NCBI GenBank assembly: GCA_934631025.1
Contig: CAKTXR010000087.1
Location: 1-8,506, forward strand
DNA length: 8,506 nucleotides
Direction of reading: 5' to 3'
From: an uncultured Clostridia bacterium
GTDB lineage: Bacteria > Bacillota > Clostridia > Christensenellales > Aristaeellaceae
Numbering within the stretch: the first letter of the stretch is position 1; the number at the start of each line of letters is the position of its first letter. The notes beneath the pieces are model-generated. The model did not search any database. It saw nothing but the letters and a program-made list of their open reading frames with translations, and was not told the DNA's origin. The position numbers and the translations under genes were made by a program. Positions 1-6,143 of this stretch are shown piece after piece.

Positions 1-317
1 GCACCGTGGCACTGCTGAAGAACGTCCCGAGCCGCAAGCTGGGCCGCAAGGATATCATTAAAATCGACCGAATTCTGGACCTCGACTGGGACGTCATCGG
101 CTACATCGACCCGGGTATCACCGTCAACATCATCCGGGACGGCGTGCGCGTCGAGAAGAAGCACCTGACGCTGCCCGAGCGCGTGCAGGGCCCGCTCAAG
201 TGCAAGAACCCCCGCTGCATCACGTCCATCGAGCAGGAGCTGCCCCAGATCTTCAAGCTGACCAATCCCAAGGCGCGCATTTACCGCTGCATTTACTGCG
301 AGGCCAAGGCTGAATAA
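1..317 (+). CDS. pyrI: Aspartate carbamoyltransferase regulatory chain PyrI, 3' part
   Basis: This is the C-terminal two thirds of the regulatory chain of aspartate transcarbamoylase. In the family, this chain binds nucleotide effectors and docks through a zinc domain onto the catalytic chain PyrB in de novo pyrimidine synthesis. The visible part contains the GRKDIIKI segment of the allosteric domain, which lines up with GRKDLIKI of the E. coli protein. It then shows the zinc-site pattern C-x4-C (CKNPRC) and, 23 residues further on, C-x2-C (CIYC), and it ends at TAA 315-317. The reading frame is open to the window edge. By comparison with the roughly 150-residue family length, about 40 N-terminal residues lie upstream, so the GTG at position 6 is probably an internal valine. 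pyrB is expected upstream but cannot be seen. All four zinc cysteines are present, so the gene appears intact here. Confidence 0.93.
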   Translation, partial: TVALLKNVPSRKLGRKDIIKIDRILDLDWDVIGYIDPGITVNIIRDGVRVEKKHLTLPERVQGPLKCKNPRCITSIEQELPQIFKLTNPKARIYRCIYCEAKAE

Positions 318-326
318 GCATAAAAA

Positions 327-366
327 CATCCGCGCAAGCCGATACGGTTCGTGCGGATGCTTTTTT
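327..366. terminator. Bidirectional intrinsic terminator between pyrI and the isomerase gene
   Basis: Positions 327-341 pair with 345-359 in a 15-position stem with a three-base loop (ATA). The stem has one A-C mismatch and two G-U pairs. On the plus strand it is followed by C and six Ts (361-366), which terminates pyrI. On the minus strand the five As at 322-326 become a U-tract, so the same hairpin can end the convergent isomerase gene, whose stop codon lies at 375-377. Confidence 0.87.
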
Positions 367-374
367 GTATGCGA

Positions 375-1295
375 TTATTCCGCGTCGATGCGGCGGGCGA
401 ACATCCGGCCGGTCGCGCCGATCAGCTTGAGCACCTCGGGCATCAGCTCAAGATCGAACACATTGAGCGTATTGAACGTTTCAAAGCTCAGCGCGCCCTG
501 ATAGCCCACGTCGCGCAGGCCCTTGATAAAGCGATTCCAGTCCAGACAGCCCATGTACGGCGTAAAGTGCTGATCGGCCTTGCCGTCGTTGTCGTGAATG
601 TGCAGCGTCTCAAGGCGCTCGCCGATCTGCATGATCGCCGTGTAGATGTCCTTGCCCAGCAGCAGCGCGTGGCCGGTGTCCAGGCAGAAGGCAAAGCACT
701 TTTCGCCCGCCATGTCGTTCAGCTCGTCGATGTAGGCGGCGGCCTCGTTCATGTCGGAGCAGATGGCCTCGTACACCTTGCGGCCGTTGGAATTGTAGGT
801 GAACATGTTCTCCAGACAGACTGTCACATGGTATTTCTTGATGTCGGGAATGAGCGCGGAATAGAGCTTGATGTTCGCGTCCCACTCGTCGTCGGGATCC
901 ATGCGGTTGTTGTAATCGAAAAACGCCGGATGCACGATCATATGCGGACAGTCCACATAGGCGCAGATGGCCAGGCACTTCTTGAGCGCGTCCAGCACCT
1001 TTTCGTTACTGTAGGGCTTGTCCTTGACGTAGGTCGGGAACGGCGCGTGCGCCTGTCCGAACGTCACGCCGTATTTGGCGGCCGCCTCTTTGTACGGGCA
1101 GATCGCCTCCAGAATCTTCTCCATCTCCTGATCGAAGAAGCCGGAAAACTCACCGCTGACGATCTCTTTTCCGCTCATGCAGTGATCGATGTTGAAATCC
1201 ACGCAGTCAAAGCCGGCCTCGTGAATCAGCCGAAAGCCCTCGTCGATCCCCACGTTGTCGAGAATCGAGCCGGTCTGAACGCCTATCTTTCTCAT
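375..1295 (-). CDS. Sugar phosphate isomerase/epimerase-like TIM-barrel protein
   Basis: This 306-residue protein belongs to the xylose isomerase-like / AP endonuclease 2 TIM-barrel superfamily, which includes ketose 3-epimerases, inosose isomerases and dehydratases. The likely metal ligands can be seen in order: Glu162 in CLENMF, Asp206 and His209 in LDTGHA, His232/His234 in LHIHDND, and Glu272 in LSFET. His83 and His122 line earlier strands. The length is normal for the family and there is no signal peptide, so it should be cytosolic. The ATG start is preceded by AAAGGAG (minus strand, 1313-1306) with a ten-base gap. The gene is transcribed divergently from the GH13 gene, which suggests a role in carbohydrate metabolism. 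Substrates differ widely within this superfamily, so the exact reaction cannot be assigned. The family call is secure; the sugar role is inferred. Confidence 0.87.
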   Translation of the reverse strand: MRKIGVQTGSILDNVGIDEGFRLIHEAGFDCVDFNIDHCMSGKEIVSGEFSGFFDQEMEKILEAICPYKEAAAKYGVTFGQAHAPFPTYVKDKPYSNEKVLDALKKCLAICAYVDCPHMIVHPAFFDYNNRMDPDDEWDANIKLYSALIPDIKKYHVTVCLENMFTYNSNGRKVYEAICSDMNEAAAYIDELNDMAGEKCFAFCLDTGHALLLGKDIYTAIMQIGERLETLHIHDNDGKADQHFTPYMGCLDWNRFIKGLRDVGYQGALSFETFNTLNVFDLELMPEVLKLIGATGRMFARRIDAE

Positions 1296-1354
1296 GATCT
1301 GTTTTCTCCTTTCGTTTGAAGGGGCGTTTTTTCGCCCGCACCAGCGCGTCTCCT

Positions 1355-1383
1355 ATTATAGCGGATGCCGTGTGAAATTACAA
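1355..1383 (-). promoter_or_regulatory. Promoter of the isomerase-like gene
   Basis: On the minus strand a perfect -10 box TATAAT (1360-1355) lies 17 bases downstream of TTGTAA (1383-1378), a four-of-six match to the -35 consensus. Transcription would begin near 1348 and leave a leader of about 50 bases. That leader contains a small hairpin (GGGCG/CGCCC, 1322-1337, six-base loop) before the ribosome site. The hairpin has no U-tract, so it is not a terminator. Confidence 0.72.
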
Positions 1384-1406
1384 TCCCAACCGGCGCGCCA
1401 AACGAC

Positions 1407-1446
1407 AAAAAACATAATATAGTTGCGAAAAAACAGAATATAGTTG
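1407..1446 (+). repeat. 19-bp direct repeat, 21-bp period, candidate activator site
   Basis: Two copies of AAAAAACAKAATATAGTTG occupy 1407-1425 and 1428-1446 and differ at one base of 19 (T or G at the seventh base after the A-run start plus two). They are exactly 21 bp apart, two helical turns, so both present the same DNA face. The second copy ends directly against the -35 box of the GH13 promoter. Paired direct half-sites with this spacing next to a -35 box are typical of AraC/XylS-family activators, but no such regulator is encoded here, so that assignment is inferred. Each copy begins with an A6 tract, which may also bend the DNA. The divergent promoter is only 24 bp away, so both genes could be affected. 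Confidence 0.7.
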
Positions 1447-1475
1447 TTTACGCCGCGCTCGGTTTGTGTTAAAGT
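1447..1475 (+). promoter_or_regulatory. Probable promoter of the GH13 gene
   Basis: TTTACG (1447-1452, four of six) and TAAAGT (1470-1475, four of six) are separated by 17 bases. Both boxes are weak, which agrees with a promoter that needs an activator bound at the adjoining direct repeat. Transcription would start near 1482, leaving a leader of about 35 bases that carries the AAGGAG ribosome site at 1501-1506. Confidence 0.5.
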
Positions 1476-1516
1476 GATATTGAAACAACGACAGTCAAAA
1501 AAGGAGTGTTGTCATC

Positions 1517-2878
1517 ATGGCCAAGCTCACCTGCCAGCGCACCGTCGTTCCCGCGGCGCATAAGAGCGTCATCTATCAGCTGTTCCTGCGCGCCTTCACG
1601 CCCGAGGGCACGCTGAACGCCGCTTCCGAGCTGCTGCCCCACCTCGCCGAGCTGGGGATCGACATTGTCTATCTCTGCCCCATCTGCGTACACGATCCCG
1701 ACGACAACCCCGAATTCTGGAGCGACCGCCAGAAGGCGAGCGGCTGCAACAACCCGAAGAACCCCTACCGCATCAGCGATTACTATCACGTCGAGCCGGA
1801 ATACGGCACCGACGACGACCTCAAGCGCTTCATCCGCCGCGCGCACGGGCTGGGCATGAAGGTCATGCTTGATCTGGTGTATTTCCACTGCGGCCCGACC
1901 GCCGCCCTGATCGACGAGCATCCCGATTTCGTCATGCGCAATGAGGACGGCTCAATCATCAACGGCCAGTGGCATTTCCCGAAGCTGAACTTTGACAATC
2001 CCGCGCTGCGCGAATATCTCTTCGACAACATGGCCTATTATGTGAATGATTTCGACGCGGACGGCTATCGCACCGACGTGGGCGACGGCATCCCGCTCGA
2101 TTTCTGGGAGGAAGCGCGCCGCCGCCTTGACAAAATCAATCCGGACGTCATCATGCTCAACGAGGGCTTCAGCGCCGCCTCCATGGTGAACGCCTTCGAC
2201 GTGCTCTACGGCTTCCACTGGGCGAGCACGCTGCGCAATATGCTGCTCAGCGGCAAGCCCGTCTCCACGCTGAGCACAACATGGCTGGAGGATCGCGAGC
2301 GGCTGCCCGAAGGCGCGCTGATGACCCGCCACTACGACAACCACGATCTGGCCAGCGACGATTACGGTCACCGCTTCGAGCGCGTGCTGGACAAGCGGCA
2401 GATCGATAACGTGCTGATCATGAACATGACCATAGACGGCGTGCCGCTGCTCTATAACGGCGACGAAATCGGCGACGGCCGCCGCCACAGCCTGTTTGCC
2501 AGCCCCGCGCTCAATCCGGGCTTCACCATCGACTGGGCGCAGGCGCTGACTGAGCGCGGTCAGGATCGTCTGGCGCTCGTCACCGAGCTGATCGCGCTGC
2601 GCCACGGCGAAGAGCTGCTCACCGAGGGCGACATGGCGCTCGTGCCCACCGGCGAGCCGGAAAAGGTGTTCGCCTTCCGCCGCTTCTCCGAATATGAGGA
2701 CGGACAGATCTTCGTGTTCGTCAGCTTCAGCAAGGAGCCGGTCAAGTGCGCCGTCGAGGCCGATATCGACGATTTCGCCGCAGCGACCATCCTCAGCCGC
2801 GGCGGCAATCTGAGCTTTGAAAACGGCAGGCCCGTGCTCGAGCTGCTGCCCTACGGCGCGCTGATCGTCCGCGCCTGA
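1517..2878 (+). CDS. GH13 alpha-amylase family glycoside hydrolase, cytoplasmic
   Basis: This 453-residue enzyme has the GH13 (beta/alpha)8 catalytic barrel. The family acts on alpha-glucosidic bonds with retention of configuration. Conserved regions are visible in order: region I DLVYFH (119-124); region II GYRTD with nucleophile Asp187 and Arg185; region III LNEG with acid/base Glu216; and region IV YDNHD with His276 and Asp277. A short domain B lies between regions I and II, and a C-terminal beta domain begins near residue 375. There is no signal peptide, so it should act on imported or stored oligosaccharides. The ATG follows AAGGAG (1501-1506) by ten bases. One oddity is that the usual Asn before the region I His is Phe123. 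It is monocistronic, flanked by its own promoter and terminator, and divergent from the isomerase-like gene. Whether it is a glucosidase, maltodextrinase or phosphorylase-type enzyme is not resolved. Confidence 0.92.
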   Translation: MAKLTCQRTVVPAAHKSVIYQLFLRAFTPEGTLNAASELLPHLAELGIDIVYLCPICVHDPDDNPEFWSDRQKASGCNNPKNPYRISDYYHVEPEYGTDDDLKRFIRRAHGLGMKVMLDLVYFHCGPTAALIDEHPDFVMRNEDGSIINGQWHFPKLNFDNPALREYLFDNMAYYVNDFDADGYRTDVGDGIPLDFWEEARRRLDKINPDVIMLNEGFSAASMVNAFDVLYGFHWASTLRNMLLSGKPVSTLSTTWLEDRERLPEGALMTRHYDNHDLASDDYGHRFERVLDKRQIDNVLIMNMTIDGVPLLYNGDEIGDGRRHSLFASPALNPGFTIDWAQALTERGQDRLALVTELIALRHGEELLTEGDMALVPTGEPEKVFAFRRFSEYEDGQIFVFVSFSKEPVKCAVEADIDDFAAATILSRGGNLSFENGRPVLELLPYGALIVRA

Positions 2879-2895
2879 CGCTTCAATCGTCCTTC

Positions 2896-2927
2896 ATCCC
2901 GCCGTTCGTTTCGTTCGGCGGGATTTT
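2896..2927 (+). terminator. Intrinsic terminator of the GH13 gene
   Basis: ATCCCGCCG (2896-2904) and CGGCGGGAT (2916-2924) form a perfect nine-base stem with an 11-base loop. Ts at 2924-2927 follow. It begins 18 bases after the TGA stop, which makes the GH13 gene a single-gene transcript. The short T-tract may make it less than fully efficient. Confidence 0.78.
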
Positions 2928-2938
2928 CAGACCACAGG

Positions 2939-2964
2939 ATTTTGCAAAGCAAAATTTTCTTTGC
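2939..2964 (+). repeat. Nested inverted repeats upstream of the MFS promoter
   Basis: ATTTTGC (2939-2945) and GCAAAAT (2949-2955) form a perfect seven-base stem with a three-base AAA loop, followed by more Ts. GCAAAG (2944-2949) can instead pair with CTTTGC (2959-2964), so the two hairpins exclude each other. The first could act as a second weak terminator behind the GH13 gene. The element could also be a dispersed intergenic repeat, which needs the rest of the genome to decide. Confidence 0.5.
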
Positions 2965-2972
2965 GCCAAGGG

Positions 2973-3002
2973 GTGACAAATGGGGCGGTTCAATGCTATA
3001 AT
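2973..3002 (+). promoter_or_regulatory. Strong promoter of the MFS transporter gene
   Basis: GTGACA (2973-2978, five of six) and a perfect TATAAT (2997-3002) are separated by 18 bases. Transcription should begin near 3009, giving a leader of about 47 bases. It is the best match to the housekeeping promoter consensus in the window and lies after the GH13 terminator, so the transporter is expressed independently. Confidence 0.78.
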
Positions 3003-3017
3003 GAGACGGATTCTCAT
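3001..3017. promoter_or_regulatory. Fur-box-like palindrome over the MFS start site
   Basis: ATGAGA (3001-3006) and TCTCAT (3012-3017) are perfect inverted repeats around five bases, centred on the predicted transcription start. The core 3002-3016 matches the 7-1-7 Fur-type pattern TGAGAAT-N-ATTCTCA at 12 of 14 defined positions, with CG in place of AT in the left arm. It overlaps the last bases of the -10 box, which is where a repressor would block the polymerase. That the site binds Fur, and not another regulator, is an inference. Confidence 0.5.
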
Positions 3018-3040
3018 AAAACAGCGAATACCAAAGCCGC

Positions 3041-3046
3041 AGGGGG
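3041..3046 (+). promoter_or_regulatory. Ribosome site favouring the GTG start of the MFS gene
   Basis: AGGGGG abuts the ATG at 3047 with no spacer, which is too close for initiation there. It stands nine bases before the in-frame GTG at 3056, a normal distance. This favours GTG 3056 as the start, three residues shorter than the ATG version. No other purine-rich site precedes the ATG. Confidence 0.6.
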
Positions 3047-3055
3047 ATGGCTACC

Positions 3056-4378
3056 GTGAAACACCTTCATTATAAGGATTCCAGTCTCTATCGTCTCTTT
3101 AATCTCCACGACGAAAAGGCCAAGGGACGCAGCGTCATGCTGGCCTCGTCGATCCTGTCCGGCATCATCGGCTGGCTGACCGGCGGCCTGTTCTACACCA
3201 GCTTTCTGATGCACAACGGCATCGATCTGGTCAAGATCGGCATCATTTCCTTTGTGCCCTATATCGCCAACTGCTTCGCCGTATTTGCGCCCAGCATACT
3301 CGAGCGCTTTCCGAAAAGGCGCTGGGTACTCTTCGGCGGGCGGCTCGTCTACTATCTGCTGACGATCTTCGGCACGACGGTCATGCCGTTTCTCGTTACC
3401 GATCCCGATCTGCGCACGCTCTGCTTTGCCATACTGATATTCGCCGCCAACATCACCAACGCGCTCTTTGCGGGCGGCTATTCGGCGTGGCATATCAACT
3501 TCATTCCCAACAATGTACGCGCCGAGTATTTCTCCACCAGCTCGATGATCTCCAATTTCATCGCGCTGGGCACGGCGCTCATATCGAGCCTTGTGGCCGA
3601 CGCGTTTTCCTCCTCGCCCTACGCCTACACGATCATCATCATACTGCGCCTGGCGGCATTTGCTCTGGCGCTGCTGGAGCTCTGGTTTCTGCTCCAGCCG
3701 GCGGAATACCCCTACGAAAAATCGGGCGACAAGGTGCGCTTCAGCGACATCTTCACAAAGCCCTTTTCTCATCCGAAATTCATGTACACGCTGCTGCTGA
3801 TGGGCCTGTGGACGTTCTTCGTCGATACGAGCGCCTCGTCCATCAACTATTATCTGCTCAATAACGTCGGCGTGAGCTATACGTTCACGTTTACGCTCAA
3901 TATGCTCTATCCCTTCTTCATACTCTTCCTCCTAAAGCCGGTCAACCGGCTGATCCGGCAGTACGGCTGGCTGCCCATGTTCGCCGCCGGCGCAATCCTC
4001 TACGCGATCCCCTCGTTCATCTATTCCTTTGTCACCGCCGCGAACTACCTCTGGCTCATGCCCATCGTCCGCCTCACCCAGCACGCGTTCGGCGTGCTGC
4101 TCAACACGGCCTATTCCAACGTGGTCTACATCAACATGCCCGAATCCGACCGCGTGAGCTATCTGGCGTTCTATTCGATCTTCATTAACGCGCTGGCCTT
4201 CTGCGGCGTGCTGTTCGGCACATGGTTCGTAGGCACGTTCCCGAACCTCGATCTGGTCATCGGCGCGCTGCACTTCGGCAACGTACAGGTGCTGATGTGG
4301 GTCGAGTCCTTCGGCCGCGCGTTCGTAGGCATTCTGACGCTCGCCATGATGCGCAGCATCCGCCCCGACGAAGCCTGA
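3056..4378 (+). CDS. Major facilitator superfamily (MFS) transporter
   Basis: This is a polytopic membrane protein of 440 residues (443 if the ATG at 3047 is used). About twelve hydrophobic segments can be counted in two halves of six: near 27-49, 58-80, 89-110, 122-143, 165-182, 191-213, then 244-262, 275-295, 305-326, 330-352, 367-393 and 410-432. The longer polar loop at 214-243 is the usual central cytoplasmic loop. A basic segment (FPKRRW, near 85-90) follows helix 2, as in the MFS loop 2-3. The substrate cannot be read from the sequence. Export of a small molecule or uptake of a sugar or nutrient are both possible. It has its own promoter with a Fur-like palindrome and its own terminator. 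It follows the GH13 gene but is separated from it by a terminator, so a shared role in sugar use is only a guess. Confidence 0.85.
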   Translation: MKHLHYKDSSLYRLFNLHDEKAKGRSVMLASSILSGIIGWLTGGLFYTSFLMHNGIDLVKIGIISFVPYIANCFAVFAPSILERFPKRRWVLFGGRLVYYLLTIFGTTVMPFLVTDPDLRTLCFAILIFAANITNALFAGGYSAWHINFIPNNVRAEYFSTSSMISNFIALGTALISSLVADAFSSSPYAYTIIIILRLAAFALALLELWFLLQPAEYPYEKSGDKVRFSDIFTKPFSHPKFMYTLLLMGLWTFFVDTSASSINYYLLNNVGVSYTFTFTLNMLYPFFILFLLKPVNRLIRQYGWLPMFAAGAILYAIPSFIYSFVTAANYLWLMPIVRLTQHAFGVLLNTAYSNVVYINMPESDRVSYLAFYSIFINALAFCGVLFGTWFVGTFPNLDLVIGALHFGNVQVLMWVESFGRAFVGILTLAMMRSIRPDEA

Positions 4379-4393
4379 AAAAGCATAAAACAG

Positions 4394-4427
4394 CGCCGTC
4401 CGATATTTTCTCGGACGGCGTTTTTTT
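4394..4427. terminator. Terminator between the MFS gene and the convergent minus-strand operon
   Basis: CGCCGTCCGA (4394-4403) and TCGGACGGCG (4411-4420) form a perfect ten-base stem with a seven-base loop, followed by seven Ts (4421-4427). It is an excellent plus-strand terminator. On the minus strand a four-base U-run comes three bases after the stem, so it probably also ends the operon. The thioesterase stop codon (4428-4426) overlaps the plus-strand T-tract. Confidence 0.9.
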
Positions 4428-4932
4428 ATGACTTTTCCTGCTGCGCGCGTTCTCTCTCTTCCCGCAGCCGCTGCTTTCTCGCCTCGGCGCGCGCCTGTCC
4501 GCGCTCCCAGACGGCCTTCTCCTCATCCGTTTCGAGGATCAGGCCGGGCACGCGGCAGGGTCTGCCGTTTTCGTCCAGCGCCACCATGATGAGACGGGCG
4601 CTGTTGATCAGCGTGCTTTCGCCGCTGAGCGCCTCGCGATAGGTCTTGACGCTGACTTCCATAGAACTGGTGCCCACATAGTTGAGCCGACCTCTGAGCA
4701 CGATCACATCGTTCGGGAACGCGCCCTTGTCAAACTCCAGCTTGTCCACAAGCGCCGTGGTCACATGGCAGCCCGCGTGCCGCCGCGCCACCGCCGCGCT
4801 CACCTCGTCGATCCACGCCATGAGCTGGCCGCCGAAGAGACGCTGCGCGCCGTTCATATGCGCCATTGTCAGCACGTGAACCTGTTGCGATTCGGAATCG
4901 GCCACTCTTTTCATCGGTCTATCGTCGCTCAT
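4426..4932 (-). CDS. Hotdog-fold acyl-CoA thioesterase
   Basis: This 168-residue protein has a single hotdog domain of the YciA/ACOT type (about residues 10-135). The family hydrolyses acyl-CoA to free acid and CoA in the cytosol. The signature NGAQRLFGGQLMAWIDE carries Asn27 and Asp42, which match the catalytic Asn and Asp of this family. A downstream strand pair (LEFDKGAFPNDV, then LNYVGTSSMEV) completes the fold. The last 25 or so residues are strongly charged, probably helical. The ATG overlaps the TGA of the aminotransferase as ATGA, and GAGG precedes it, so translation is coupled and this start is well supported. A longer open frame to 5220 runs through the aminotransferase in another frame and was discarded. 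Being last in the operon, it may hydrolyse the arylacetyl-CoA made upstream, or a broader set of acyl-CoAs. Confidence 0.88.
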   Translation of the reverse strand: MSDDRPMKRVADSESQQVHVLTMAHMNGAQRLFGGQLMAWIDEVSAAVARRHAGCHVTTALVDKLEFDKGAFPNDVIVLRGRLNYVGTSSMEVSVKTYREALSGESTLINSARLIMVALDENGRPCRVPGLILETDEEKAVWERGQARAEARKQRLREERERAQQEKS

Positions 4933-6119
4933 CTGACAACCTCGCTGAAGATCGCGCCGAGCCGGCGGATGCCCTCGGCAATGCGCTCGTCGCTCATGGT
5001 CGAATAGTTCAGGCGCAGCGCGCTGGATGGCTTGTCCATATCCACCATGAACGTGCTGCCGGGCACATAGACCACCTTGTTCGCCGCGCAGGTCGCCGCC
5101 AGCGCCTGCGTGTCCACGCCGTGGCCCAGATCGCACCAGATAAACAGGCCGCCGTTCGGGCGCGTGTACATCACGCCCGCAGGGAAATCGCGCGCGATGG
5201 CCTCCAGCATGGTGTGGCACTTGTGCGCATAGTTGGCGCGCATTCTGACGATGGCCGCGTCCAGATCAAAGCGCGTCATATACTCATAGGCGAGCAGCTG
5301 CGGCAGCATGGCCGTGTGAACGTCGCTGATCTGCTTGCCCACGACGATCTTCTGCACGATGGCCTGATTGGCGCACACAAAGCCGATGCGCAGGCCGGGC
5401 GCGAGGATCTTCGAGAACGAGCCACAGTAGATCACGCGGCCGTCCGTGTCCATGGACTTGATCGTGGGCACCTTCGTGCCGTCGAAGGTCAGATCGCCGT
5501 AGGGGTTGTCCTCGATGATGATGAGGTTGTTTTTGCGGGCGATTTCGTAGACGGCCCTGCGCTTTTCAAGGCTCATCGTCGCGCCCATGGGATTCTGGAA
5601 GGTCGGAATGGTGTAGATCAGCTTTGCGTTTTTGTTTTCGGCGACGGCTTTTTCGAGAGAGGCGATGTTCATGCCGTCCTCGTCCATCTTTACGCCGACC
5701 AGATGGGCGTTATAGGAGCGGAAGGCGTTCAGCGCGCCAATAAAGCTCGGCTCCTCGACGATCACCGTGTCGCCCTCGTTGACCAGCGCCTTTGTGGACA
5801 GCTCGATGCCCTGCTGGCCGCCGGAGACGATGATCACCTCGTCGCCCGCGTTGTCGATGTGCTCGACGCGCTTAAGCCGTGCCTTCACCGCCTCGCGCAG
5901 CGGCGTATAGCCCTCAGTCACGCCGTACTGAAGCGAGAGCACCGGCTGATTTTTGAGCAGCTCGGCGGCGATATCCGCCAGCTCTTCATTGGGGAACAGC
6001 TCCGGCGCGGGGTTGCCGCCAGCCAGAGAAATGACCTCGGGATCGGCTGCAAACTTGAAGATTTCGCGAATGGCCGAGCCGCGCATGGTGCTCATGCGGT
6101 CTGAAAAACGATAGTCCAT
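4929..6119 (-). CDS. PLP-dependent class I/II aminotransferase (aromatic/2-aminoadipate type)
   Basis: This 396-residue fold-type I aminotransferase resembles the LysN / kynurenine aminotransferase II / 2-aminoadipate group, which accepts aromatic and branched amino acids and 2-aminoadipate. Visible landmarks are SLAGGNP (31-37), the aromatic stacking region around Tyr65, QNPMG with Asn176, EDNPYG with Asp204 and Tyr207, the PLP-binding Lys237 in GSFSKILAPGLRIG, and Arg369 in ALRLNYS for the substrate carboxylate. The length is typical. The ATG is preceded by GGAGGG (6132-6127) with seven bases between. It starts 24 bases after the ACT gene and overlaps the thioesterase gene by four bases. 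Next to iorB and paaK, it most likely interconverts aromatic amino acids and arylpyruvates. There is no N-terminal GntR domain, so it is not a MocR regulator. Confidence 0.9.
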   Translation of the reverse strand: MDYRFSDRMSTMRGSAIREIFKFAADPEVISLAGGNPAPELFPNEELADIAAELLKNQPVLSLQYGVTEGYTPLREAVKARLKRVEHIDNAGDEVIIVSGGQQGIELSTKALVNEGDTVIVEEPSFIGALNAFRSYNAHLVGVKMDEDGMNIASLEKAVAENKNAKLIYTIPTFQNPMGATMSLEKRRAVYEIARKNNLIIIEDNPYGDLTFDGTKVPTIKSMDTDGRVIYCGSFSKILAPGLRIGFVCANQAIVQKIVVGKQISDVHTAMLPQLLAYEYMTRFDLDAAIVRMRANYAHKCHTMLEAIARDFPAGVMYTRPNGGLFIWCDLGHGVDTQALAATCAANKVVYVPGSTFMVDMDKPSSALRLNYSTMSDERIAEGIRRLGAIFSEVVR

Positions 6120-6143
6120 AATGTGTCCCTCCGTTCGGGTTTG

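Noticed and set aside
351..1319. 322-residue plus-strand open frame opposite the isomerase gene
   Set aside because: It mirrors a gene with clear family motifs, is biased to His/Val/Leu/Arg in the way antisense frames of GC-rich genes are, runs through the terminator, and has no recognisable domain.
1322..1337. GGGCG/CGCCC hairpin as a terminator
   Set aside because: It lies between the minus-strand promoter and ribosome site, has no U-tract after the stem in that direction, and has only five pairs.
1392..1399. GGCGCGCC palindrome as an operator
   Set aside because: Eight-base GC palindromes occur by chance in GC-rich DNA; nothing around it extends the symmetry.
1952..2605. 217-residue minus-strand open frame inside the GH13 gene
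   Set aside because: Antisense shadow of a gene with all four GH13 regions; no domain or start signal.
3014..3772. 252-residue minus-strand open frame opposite the MFS gene
   Set aside because: Highly polar shadow of hydrophobic codons, overlapping the MFS promoter region; no supporting signal.
4933..5220. 96-residue N-terminal extension of the thioesterase frame
   Set aside because: It overlaps the aminotransferase in another frame and has no homology to hotdog proteins. The ATGA start at 4932 gives the normal family length.
4866..6104. 412-residue plus-strand open frame opposite the aminotransferase
   Set aside because: It is the antisense shadow of a gene with an intact PLP site. Composition is Arg/His/Ala/Val-rich with no motif and no ribosome site of note.
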